Shown piece after piece: positions 1-6,014 of a stretch of DNA of 6,302 nt. This stretch comes from Thermoplasmatota archaeon (GTDB lineage: Archaea; Thermoplasmatota; Thermoplasmata; Halarchaeoplasmatales; Halarchaeoplasmataceae), in NCBI GenBank assembly GCA_018610025.1, contig JAHENW010000026.1:1-6302 (forward strand). Reading direction: 5' to 3'. Each line of letters begins with the position of its first letter. Position 1 is the first letter of the stretch. Position numbers and translations under genes: made by a program. The notes below the pieces were generated by a model that had not been told where the DNA came from, searched no databases, and saw only the letters and a list, made by a program, of their open reading frames with translations.

Positions 1-1
1 A

Positions 2-553
2 AGTAGAGATAAGAGGACGGTGCTTACCTATGACCTTGGCGAAGGCGGTTCGGTAGAGTCCCAAGTTTCTGAAAGCTCCCAGTTCGGTAGAAGAGATGTC
101 CTCACCGATATAGCGGTGGGAAGAGATGGTCAGATACAGGGAGGCATCAATAAGGTGAGTACCGAAGTGAAGAAGGCCGAAAAGGGGGATGTCGAGTTGA
201 CTATCAGTGGAGATTACCAGGAAAGTAAGATCATACATCTCAACCTGAGCAGAGAGCTCATCGGCTCAGAGATGACCGCTCTCGAAGACATAAAGGCCTC
301 TATCGACGGTGATGAGATACCGTATATCCGGCCCAAGAAACTGCACACCGACACGGAGCAGGGATACTACGTGAATATAACTGAAGACCATGTCCACGTG
401 TACCTGAGGATGCAATTCTCCACCCACACGGTGAACATATACGAAGATATACAGAACGATCCCCCGGCATCCGCTAGCATGATGGGACTGCTCATCGGCG
501 GTCTAGTGGTAGTGGTGGCCGCAGTGGCCCTTTTCAGGAAGAAGAGAAGATAA
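2..553 (+). CDS. Exported protein with C-terminal membrane anchor (3' part of gene)
   Basis: The reading frame is open from the left edge, so the gene begins outside the window and 183 codons are visible. A GTG at 20 is in frame but has no start signal, so I treat the gene as truncated by the window. The visible part is polar and rich in beta-prone stretches; examples are IIHLNLS near residue 77 and STHTVNIYED near residue 140. This suggests one or more extracellular beta-sandwich domains, by composition only. A short linker (NDPPASAS) leads into a single hydrophobic helix, about residues 160-178 of the fragment, and the protein ends in FRKKRR. That is the layout of a surface protein held by a C-terminal anchor with a basic cytoplasmic tail. 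No PGF-CTERM or similar sorting motif is seen before the helix. A signal peptide would lie outside the window. I do not recognise the family. It converges on the next gene with one base between stop codons. Confidence 0.8.
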   Translation, partial: SRDKRTVLTYDLGEGGSVESQVSESSQFGRRDVLTDIAVGRDGQIQGGINKVSTEVKKAEKGDVELTISGDYQESKIIHLNLSRELIGSEMTALEDIKASIDGDEIPYIRPKKLHTDTEQGYYVNITEDHVHVYLRMQFSTHTVNIYEDIQNDPPASASMMGLLIGGLVVVVAAVALFRKKRR

Positions 554-554
554 T

Positions 555-1160
555 CTATCTTATCCTCTTGGCGTATATCCTGACTATATCGTCGGCCAGG
601 GCTTTTCCGTCCTTGACCACATCGTCCTCCGTTTTTATGCGGTAGATCACGGTATCGTACTTTCCCGCCTCCAATCTATCGTTGATGTAAAATTCCTCGT
701 CAGGTGAGACCTCTAGCGTCTCGGAGACGGTGTTCCTACCTTTATGTATGGCGACCTTGACCATCACCTTCTCGTGCTTCTTGGCCCAGATCGTCTCGAT
801 ATCATCCACTTCAGAGGAGTCCACTCTCTTGTTCCCCTCCTGCTCGATGGAGGTCACCTGCACCCTTTCTCCATCCACTATCAGTTCCTCATCCTTCGTC
901 ACCCATTCGTCGGGATAGAGCGATATTTTTTTCCTCTCTGAATCGTCCATCCAGCTTACTACCACGGGAACATCTACTGCGGCCTTCTCCCTCAAAGTTT
1001 TATGCCTGGTATGACCGCACTCATTACATTTGATCACACCGTCGATGGTTATCTCTTCACCCGAGGTTCCTACGTCTCCCTTGAGTATGCGATGCTGAGT
1101 CTCCTCTTCACACGCTGGACATTTTAGATAGTATGACTGAGGGGCTTCCATGCTGTTCAC
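555..1160 (-). CDS. HVO_0476-family archaeal zinc-finger protein (COG1326-like)
   Basis: The product is a soluble protein of 201 residues, or 198 from the inner start, with no membrane segment or signal peptide. The N-terminus carries a zinc ribbon built from two knuckles: CPAC at residues 14-17 and CNECGH at 45-50, with the four cysteines the likely zinc ligands. The rest is charged and beta-rich (for example the stretch around VPVVVSWMDD at residues 64-73). Ribbon position, length and general pattern fit the archaeal HVO_0476 / COG1326 family, whose function is unknown; I name it from memory of the family. Start choice is open. GTG at 1160 sits about 30 bases from a TATA box and would suit a leaderless mRNA. 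ATG at 1151 has GGTGA five bases upstream, a good Shine-Dalgarno match that overlaps the GTG. The gene lies 30 bp downstream of the rhomboid gene on the same strand, with its own TATA box in between. Confidence 0.85.
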   Translation of the reverse strand: MNSMEAPQSYYLKCPACEEETQHRILKGDVGTSGEEITIDGVIKCNECGHTRHKTLREKAAVDVPVVVSWMDDSERKKISLYPDEWVTKDEELIVDGERVQVTSIEQEGNKRVDSSEVDDIETIWAKKHEKVMVKVAIHKGRNTVSETLEVSPDEEFYINDRLEAGKYDTVIYRIKTEDDVVKDGKALADDIVRIYAKRIR

Positions 1161-1185
1161 CGTAGAGAGGGTTTTGTCCCTTCAC

Positions 1186-1194
1186 ATATATTAA
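1186..1194 (-). promoter_or_regulatory. Probable TATA box of the zinc-finger gene
   Basis: Read on the minus strand, TTAATATAT is preceded by GGAAGA, which resembles the purine/A-rich BRE that binds TFB. Its centre is 30 bases before the GTG at 1160 and 39 before the ATG at 1151, so transcription should start near 1164. The element overlaps the stop codon of the rhomboid gene, so this promoter would lie partly inside the upstream gene. Confidence 0.5.
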
Positions 1195-2084
1195 TCTTCC
1201 CACATGTCGAAGCCGCATTCACATCCCCCATCATCCAGGTTCCCACCACATTCTGGACACTCTGCTTTGTTCAATATGTATTCCGCCCACGCTTCCCTCA
1301 TCTCCTCTTCATCTGACCCCTCTATCTTCTCATAGGCCTTCTCCAGCTTCTCATCGGTTGCCAACTTCTCCAGTTTTGAATAATCCCTCTTGACCGCCGT
1401 TTTCTCTCGAGTGATATATCTTCTCAGTAGTGGAGCCAGGGCCATACCGAATCCAAATCCTGTAAAGTGGGCCGCGTGGGCCGTCTGTCCATATGGGTTC
1501 ATGAAGGCGATGACCGTCTGGAGCATTATGAAGACGGCCACGGCCAGGTCGACCCTCACTTCCGGCATGAAGATGGGCCCAAGGAACATGGGTATCTTGT
1601 CCTTTGGATACAGGTAAACCATGGTTCCCATGAGCCCCATGATCGCCCCTGAAGCTCCAAGATTGGGTATGTTCAGCCCCCAACCTACAGCGAATTGGAA
1701 TGAGAACTGTCCCATGGTGGCCATCAATCCGGTAGAGAAATAGACTATCGCGATGTTCTTCTTTCCTATCCTGTCCTCAAGGGGTATACCTATGAAGAAA
1801 AGGATTAACACGTTACCGATGATGTGGAGAAATCCTCCATGTAAGAACATGAGTGTGAAGAGAGTGTACAGCTTCTCTCCGGTCTGAAGATACATCGGCA
1901 TCCCTGCCAGGTCTATCACAACCTCCTTTAAGACGAATGGATACCTCAGGGCCGGGATGAAAACTATCATGAAGATCAATATGTTCTGGATGATGAGTAT
2001 CTGGGTGAGATACATCTCGCTGAGGTAGGCCGCTATGAGCCCCACCACGATGATACCGATGACCACGCACGAGAGGAAGTACAT
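1191..2084 (-). CDS. Rhomboid family intramembrane serine protease with C-terminal zinc ribbon
   Basis: This 297-residue membrane protein should cleave transmembrane substrates within the lipid bilayer. The rhomboid signature is intact: HGGFLHIIGN at residues 82-91 gives the conserved histidines and N91 that shape the oxyanion hole, GASG at 143-146 carries the nucleophile S145, and AHFTGFGFG gives the catalytic partner H206. The LEDRIG stretch after TM2 also fits the family. The loop before TM2 lacks the WR pair seen in many bacterial members. Hydrophobic segments lie at about 3-22, 29-46, 84-101, 110-133, 143-160, 178-197 and 200-221, so the topology reads as one extra N-terminal helix plus the six-helix core. 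A charged cytoplasmic tail (about 222-275) leads to a zinc ribbon with CPEC at 276-279 and CEC at 288-290. The ATG at 2084 has no Shine-Dalgarno match but a TATA box 27 bases upstream. Family assignment is firm; the substrate is unknown. Confidence 0.93.
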   Translation of the reverse strand: MYFLSCVVIGIIVVGLIAAYLSEMYLTQILIIQNILIFMIVFIPALRYPFVLKEVVIDLAGMPMYLQTGEKLYTLFTLMFLHGGFLHIIGNVLILFFIGIPLEDRIGKKNIAIVYFSTGLMATMGQFSFQFAVGWGLNIPNLGASGAIMGLMGTMVYLYPKDKIPMFLGPIFMPEVRVDLAVAVFIMLQTVIAFMNPYGQTAHAAHFTGFGFGMALAPLLRRYITREKTAVKRDYSKLEKLATDEKLEKAYEKIEGSDEEEMREAWAEYILNKAECPECGGNLDDGGCECGFDMWED

Positions 2085-2106
2085 CGTTTCCGTAGAAATC
2101 TGCTGG

Positions 2107-2115
2107 TTTATATAT
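2107..2115 (-). promoter_or_regulatory. Probable TATA box of the rhomboid gene
   Basis: On the minus strand the sequence reads AAGGATATATAAACC. The ATATATAAA core is centred about 27 bases before the ATG at 2084 and has an AAGG element just upstream that can serve as BRE. With the usual archaeal spacing, transcription would begin at or beside the ATG, giving a leaderless mRNA. A second TATA-like run lies at 2118-2127 and is centred about 39 bases from the ATG; it could be an alternative site. Confidence 0.55.
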
Positions 2116-2173
2116 CCTTATATATTAAAGAGCGGTTCTCCGAAAATCCTGTAAATAAACTTTATGGAAAACC

Positions 2174-2181
2174 ATTTATTA
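2174..2181 (+). promoter_or_regulatory. Possible TATA box of trkA
   Basis: ATTTATTA is preceded by GGAAAACC, a fair BRE-like stretch. The centre is about 35 bases before the trkA ATG, which predicts a start of transcription near 2204 and a leader of about nine bases that begins at the ribosome binding site. Another A/T run, AAATAAAC at 2153-2160, would give a longer leader. The choice between them is uncertain. Confidence 0.35.
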
Positions 2182-2203
2182 GACATACATATTTCCCTTC
2201 AAC

Positions 2204-2208
2204 GGTGG
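2204..2208 (+). promoter_or_regulatory. Shine-Dalgarno site of trkA
   Basis: GGTGG lies four bases before the ATG at 2213 and matches the archaeal anti-Shine-Dalgarno (GGAGGTGATC type). It supports this ATG as the start. It is one of the few clear ribosome binding sites in the window. Confidence 0.55.
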
Positions 2209-2212
2209 ACAG

Positions 2213-2884
2213 ATGTATATTGTAATAATAGGCGGTGGTCGCGTCGGAACCGATCTGGCAAAGCTTCTTCTCCCAGAGGGGCACGATGTCGTCCTGATGG
2301 AGAAGGACGAGGAACTGGCCAATACACTCTCCAAGGAATTCGACGCTCTGATAATCGAAGGGGACGGAACCGACCTAGAATACCTGAAAGACGCCGGCCT
2401 CAATAAGGCGGACGCCCTGGTGGCCGTGACCGGCGATGACAAGGTCAACCTGATAGCTGCACAGCTAGCCGAGAAGCTCTTCAAAGTTCCCACTGTGATA
2501 GCTAGGGTCAACAACCCGAAGAACGAAGGGGTATTCTCAAATCTTGGTATTGAAAACACCGTCAGTACCACCAGAGCCAGCGCCATGCAGATAAAGAACT
2601 CTCTGGGAGAGTCCAAGACGATACTCACCGTAGGAGGAAAGGAGGCCCAGTTGATGGATATAAAGGTGAAGGAGAGCGCACCCATCGCACACAAGAAGAT
2701 AAAGACCGCCGGCCTGCCCAAGGGATGTATAATCGTGTCGATAATGAGAGGGGACAGGACACTTATACCCGATGGTGAGACACAGATAAAACCGGATGAC
2801 AACGTGACACTACTGGCAAGATTGAACACTGTAGACCAGGTCAAGAAGCTCTTCCAAGAGAAGAAGCGGTTCGGGCTGATGTGA
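2213..2884 (+). CDS. trkA: TrkA family potassium uptake protein (RCK domain regulator)
   Basis: This 223-residue soluble protein is the cytoplasmic regulatory subunit of a Trk/Ktr potassium channel. It starts with a Rossmann fold: GGGRVG at residues 7-12 is the dinucleotide-binding loop, and E30 at the end of the second strand should hold the adenosine ribose, which favours NAD(H) over NADP(H). GDGTD at 50-54 and VTGDDKVN at 72-79 are standard RCK_N (TrkA-N) motifs. An RCK_C (TrkA-C) domain follows at about 137-213, with PDDNVTLL near 194-201. A single RCK_N/RCK_C unit is the common archaeal form, about half the length of the tandem E. coli TrkA; such proteins assemble as rings under the channel. 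The ATG is supported by GGTGG four bases upstream. The channel subunit gene trkH follows after 109 bp, and the rhomboid gene is divergent. Assignment is firm; ligand preference is inferred from E30. Confidence 0.94.
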   Translation: MYIVIIGGGRVGTDLAKLLLPEGHDVVLMEKDEELANTLSKEFDALIIEGDGTDLEYLKDAGLNKADALVAVTGDDKVNLIAAQLAEKLFKVPTVIARVNNPKNEGVFSNLGIENTVSTTRASAMQIKNSLGESKTILTVGGKEAQLMDIKVKESAPIAHKKIKTAGLPKGCIIVSIMRGDRTLIPDGETQIKPDDNVTLLARLNTVDQVKKLFQEKKRFGLM

Positions 2885-2961
2885 TATTTTCTTGTTAGCC
2901 CTGATAGAATCTCAAGAATAAGCCTTAGAGTATAATCAACAGAACATTAAAAAATAAGTTA

Positions 2962-2969
2962 TTATATAA
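2962..2969 (+). promoter_or_regulatory. Probable TATA box of trkH
   Basis: TTATATAA is centred about 28 bases before the GTG at 2994. This spacing matches that of the rhomboid and permease genes in the window and suggests that trkH can be transcribed apart from trkA, from an mRNA with almost no leader. A short imperfect palindrome (AATAAGTTATT, 2953-2963) abuts it and may be chance in A/T-rich DNA. Confidence 0.5.
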
Positions 2970-2993
2970 TCTATCAAACCGTCATAAAAAGGT

Positions 2994-4538
2994 GTGCTAG
3001 ATTTGCCTGATCATATACCGTGGCTAGATATAAAAGGAAAGAAGGAGAGCATCCAAGATATAATCCATCCTTACTTCAAACCCTACGGTCTACTCTCAAC
3101 AGTGAGTTATTACCTCGGTATACTCTGTATTTTGCTGACCTTTCTTTTACTGATCCCTGCAATCATGGCCTACTTGGTAGATGGTAGTCTTCTACTAGCA
3201 TTGTGCTTCCTATTCCCGGCGGCCCTCTCCGGAGCCTTGGGACTTTGCCTGACAGTCCTTTTCGAGAAGACTGAACTCTACCTGGGGGCCGCCGTGGTTC
3301 TGGCCGCCCTGGCATGGCTGACCATCGCCTTCATCGGCGGCCTCCCGTTCTGGCTCGTCAGATATTACTTCGGGCCCGAGTGGGGTCTCACCTTCGTCAG
3401 CGCATTTTTTGAATCCATGTCCGGCTTCACCGCCACCGGACTCACCATGTACGGACTCCGTGTGGAAGGTCTCCCCTATTCCATACTCATGTGGCGCTCG
3501 ATCACACAGTGGGTCGGCGGTGTAGGGGTCATCGTACTTTTCCTCAGTATTTTAGTTGTAAGAACTGGTACCGTGGCTCACCGCCTCTACCTCGCTGAAG
3601 GTAGGAGCCATCGCTTGGTTCCGAGCGTTGTTAAAACTACGAGGCGCATATGGGTCATATACGCAGGATATACCGCTGCTCTGGCGATAATACTGTATAT
3701 CATCGGCATGCCCCTTTTTGACTCTATAAACCACTCCATGACCGCCCTGGCTACCGGAGGTTTTTCGGTTAAGAACTACAGCATCATGACATATCGGATG
3801 AGTGGCCATTCCCATGCACTCTTCCTTGAGCTCGCGATAATGCCCTTCATGGTCCTGGGCGGAATATCCTTTGCCATGCATCATGAGTTATTCATCGGGA
3901 ACGTCAAGAGTTTCTTCAAGAACATAGAGGTCAGGGCCATCTTCATCATAATCCTCATAGCTACCATAGTTATGGCCATAAGTCTGGGACTGACATTCGA
4001 TTCATTCCGATACGGTTCCTTCCAGGTCATAACCGCTCTGACGGGTACCGGATTCAACACCGCGCCCGTTGGCACCTGGACTGACTTCCAGAAGTTTATA
4101 CTCACGATACTCATGATCTTCGGCGGCGGCTATGGTTCGACGGCTTCTGCCTTAAAGCTCATCAGAGTGGTCATAATCTTCTATGCACTCATATGGCTCG
4201 TGAGAGAACAGCTACTGCCTGAATCCGTCAAGCTGCCCATGAAGGCAGGGGATAACTACTACCATCCTGAAGAGATAATGGAGGTCGCAGTATACGCTGT
4301 TCTTTATCTTATTGTGCTGGTTTCTGGGGCACTGGTCTTCATGGCCGGAGGAGCCTCTGGCGTAGATGCATTGTTCGAGGTTGCCTCAGCTGAAGGCAAT
4401 GTAGGTCTGAGCGTTGGACTCACCGGCGCGGACATGCCTATGCACGAGAAGATTGTGCTGATAATAGAGATGTGGGCCGGCAGGCTGGAGATATTCCCTG
4501 TGTTAGTCTTCCTTACAGCACCGTTCAAGAAGTACTGA
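2994..4538 (+). CDS. trkH: TrkH family potassium uptake channel subunit
   Basis: This 514-residue integral membrane protein forms the K+ pore gated by TrkA. The four pore-loop repeats of the TrkH/KtrB family are all present, each with its filter glycine before a hydrophobic residue: FTATGLT (G149), LATGGFS (G256), LTGTGFN (G353) and EGNVGLS (G471). Other family motifs are MWRSITQWVGGVGVIVL at 166-182, the gate region FGGGYGSTAS at 376-385 in the third repeat, and GRLEIFPVLVFL near the C-terminus (496-507). The first 30 or so residues are a cytoplasmic extension before the first membrane helix. Length is close to the usual 480-510. Start choice: GTG at 2994 lies 28 bases from a TATA box and would be leaderless; TTG at 3003 has GGTG eight bases upstream and would shorten the protein by three residues. 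It is convergent with the permease gene, 11 bp apart. With trkA upstream, the pair makes a complete transporter. Confidence 0.95.
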   Translation: MLDLPDHIPWLDIKGKKESIQDIIHPYFKPYGLLSTVSYYLGILCILLTFLLLIPAIMAYLVDGSLLLALCFLFPAALSGALGLCLTVLFEKTELYLGAAVVLAALAWLTIAFIGGLPFWLVRYYFGPEWGLTFVSAFFESMSGFTATGLTMYGLRVEGLPYSILMWRSITQWVGGVGVIVLFLSILVVRTGTVAHRLYLAEGRSHRLVPSVVKTTRRIWVIYAGYTAALAIILYIIGMPLFDSINHSMTALATGGFSVKNYSIMTYRMSGHSHALFLELAIMPFMVLGGISFAMHHELFIGNVKSFFKNIEVRAIFIIILIATIVMAISLGLTFDSFRYGSFQVITALTGTGFNTAPVGTWTDFQKFILTILMIFGGGYGSTASALKLIRVVIIFYALIWLVREQLLPESVKLPMKAGDNYYHPEEIMEVAVYAVLYLIVLVSGALVFMAGGASGVDALFEVASAEGNVGLSVGLTGADMPMHEKIVLIIEMWAGRLEIFPVLVFLTAPFKKY

Positions 4539-4549
4539 CACTTGGTTGA

Positions 4550-5962
4550 TCACAGGCCGAACAGTTTTATCAAAAATCCTTCATATCCCAGCAGGAAGAA
4601 TATTATGGGAAATATCAGACATCCCATCATGTGTACTCTCTTGACACCGTATGAGGGGGGTATGAGCCCCACGCAGGTGGATATGAGTCCTATGGCCAGC
4701 CCCAGCGGTCCGCTGAAGATGAACATGAGAACTATCAAAAAGACGATTATGGACTTTGAGATAGTCCTGTAATCGATCTTTTTATGAATGCCTGAGAAGA
4801 GCTTTCCGAAGTACAGCGTTAGAACGTAGCCCATGGCGGATGCTAGTATGACAGAAAAGAGGAGTAAAGCCATGAGCCATGGCATGTTGTATAGGGGTAC
4901 CCATGGGTTGATATTCCCCTCGTTGATCTTCAGCACCGCCTGCATGGCGCCGCTTCTTGCCTTGAGGATAACGAAGAGGGCGATGAGGGTGAAGATGGCA
5001 CAGCTGGTATCCACTGCGGACACTGCGATTATGTACTCCCTAGTATGTACTTCTTCATCTTCTTCATCCCCGGAGAAGAGCTTGGTCACGGCGGTTGCGG
5101 CAGCCGCAGTTATCCCCGGCAGCCAACCTACCAGTCCGCCGGAGAACGTGCCGGTTACAACACCTCTCAGCTTGTTCTTCCCGTTTAAATCCACATCTAC
5201 GTCCTCCGTCACCTGCTCCGGGAGTTCCGGATCGTCCATGAGACTCACGATAAGAGTTGATATACCGAAGAGACCGGTGAATAAAGGAAATAGCATGAGC
5301 GATGCCGGTGAGACCCCTTCCTGTTGGAAGGGAAAGTAATTGTGGGTGTAGAGCCCCCTGGGCATCAGTATGATAAAGCCCAGGAGACCGGATAGAAGGA
5401 AGATCCCGAAGGAGACCAGTTTAGGCCTCCAGTCCAGTATGCTTTTTCCCTCTTGAAGAACCAGCGCAGCGACCACTGCTATGAGTATGAAGGGAATCCA
5501 GGGCACCAGTTTATCGTAGAAGTTGACCGGCGGGCCCATGATAAGTCTTGCCGGTACTATTAGTAAAAGGGCCAAAAGGGCGGCACCGAAACTCCCGAAG
5601 GCACTGGCCTTGATAGCTTCATATCCTTTCCCCTCCAGCATGAGTTTGTGTGCAGGCAGAACTGAAAGGGCGGTCTCTCCCTCCGGAGCTCCCAGATACG
5701 TACTGGGAATAAAATTAAGGAATGTGTGTGTCACCAGGCAGCCGATGACCAGGGTTGAAAGTATGGCTAGTATCTGTAGTACAGATGGATCGTAGGATGA
5801 TACAAATTTAAGTATAAAGAGTATGAGCGGTGCCTGGGATGCCACTATAAGAAAAGAAATGGTGTTCACGTGAACACCGGGTATGAGCCCCGTGACTATA
5901 CCCAGGGCTATACCTATAAGGGTGAATAATACGGCTATGATCAGTAGGGTGATGGGTGTCAC
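4550..5962 (-). CDS. TctA-like permease, archaeal branch (COG1784-like)
   Basis: The product is a 470-residue membrane protein with about 11-12 hydrophobic segments, related to TctA, the large permease of tripartite tricarboxylate transporters (PF01970). The family's two internal halves are visible through matching motifs: GIVTGLIPGVHVNT at residues 21-34 and GGLVGWLPGITAAAATAV at 275-292. After the first comes STYLGAPEGETALSVLP at 87-103, and near the C-terminus lies GLIPPSYGVKRVHMMG at 432-447, typical of the archaeal members. Two acidic cytoplasmic or extracellular loops interrupt the core (about 242-260 and 298-306). Bacterial TctA works with a binding protein TctC and small subunit TctB; neither is seen, as is usual in archaea, so the substrate cannot be named. 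GTG at 5962 is chosen because a TATA box is centred 26 bases upstream and the frame begins with a hydrophobic helix. It lies 52 bp downstream of guaA on the same strand. Confidence 0.88.
   Translation of the reverse strand: MTPITLLIIAVLFTLIGIALGIVTGLIPGVHVNTISFLIVASQAPLILFILKFVSSYDPSVLQILAILSTLVIGCLVTHTFLNFIPSTYLGAPEGETALSVLPAHKLMLEGKGYEAIKASAFGSFGAALLALLLIVPARLIMGPPVNFYDKLVPWIPFILIAVVAALVLQEGKSILDWRPKLVSFGIFLLSGLLGFIILMPRGLYTHNYFPFQQEGVSPASLMLFPLFTGLFGISTLIVSLMDDPELPEQVTEDVDVDLNGKNKLRGVVTGTFSGGLVGWLPGITAAAATAVTKLFSGDEEDEEVHTREYIIAVSAVDTSCAIFTLIALFVILKARSGAMQAVLKINEGNINPWVPLYNMPWLMALLLFSVILASAMGYVLTLYFGKLFSGIHKKIDYRTISKSIIVFLIVLMFIFSGPLGLAIGLISTCVGLIPPSYGVKRVHMMGCLIFPIIFFLLGYEGFLIKLFGL
5861..5878. 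repeat. Perfect 18-bp palindrome inside the permease gene
   Basis: GGTGTTCACGTGAACACC reads the same on both strands. It starts 84 bases into the permease gene and encodes the conserved residues GVHVNT at 29-34. The symmetry may be a by-product of the codons chosen for this motif, or it may be a binding site for a dimeric regulator. Only the sequence symmetry is certain. Confidence 0.6.
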
Positions 5963-5982
5963 GCCGGAGGGAACTACAGGCC

Positions 5983-5992
5983 TTTAATAAAT
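5983..5992 (-). promoter_or_regulatory. Probable TATA box of the TctA-like gene
   Basis: The minus strand reads GCAAAGATTTATTAAAGG: an A-rich BRE-like element, then ATTTATTAAA. The centre is about 26 bases before the GTG at 5962, so the predicted transcript begins at or next to the start codon. It lies in the 52-bp gap after guaA, which suggests the permease is not only expressed by read-through from guaA. Confidence 0.55.
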
Positions 5993-6014
5993 CTTTGCAG
6001 CCCCTAACTCGCCT

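Noticed and set aside
1351..1683. Minus-strand open frame of 110 codons within the rhomboid gene
   Set aside because: It is the same strand in another frame across the rhomboid catalytic region, which is clearly the coding frame; the His/Gly-rich translation looks like a frame shadow.
2085..2212. A small RNA or tRNA gene in the divergent gap
   Set aside because: The 128 bp are A/T-rich promoter-like DNA with no cloverleaf, stable stem or conserved tRNA boxes that I can see.
2179..2844. Long minus-strand open frame of 221 codons opposite trkA
   Set aside because: It lies antisense to a strongly conserved trkA and its Ser/Thr/Pro-rich translation resembles no family; it mirrors the codon pattern of the real gene.
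2886..2896. T-rich run ATTTTCTTGTT just after trkA as a terminator
   Set aside because: The run is short and interrupted; archaeal terminators usually have longer T tracts, and there is no hairpin, so it is too weak to call.
3552..4114. Two minus-strand open frames opposite trkH
   Set aside because: Both lie antisense to conserved pore-loop coding sequence and have no promoter or ribosome site.
5096..5108. Inverted repeat TGCGGCAGCCGCA in the permease gene
   Set aside because: It falls in the Ala-rich stretch ITAAAATAV, where GCC/GCA/GCG codons produce such symmetry without any regulatory role.
4833..5339. Plus-strand open frame of 168 codons opposite the permease gene
   Set aside because: It is antisense to conserved permease motifs and has low-complexity Ser/Thr composition without a start signal.
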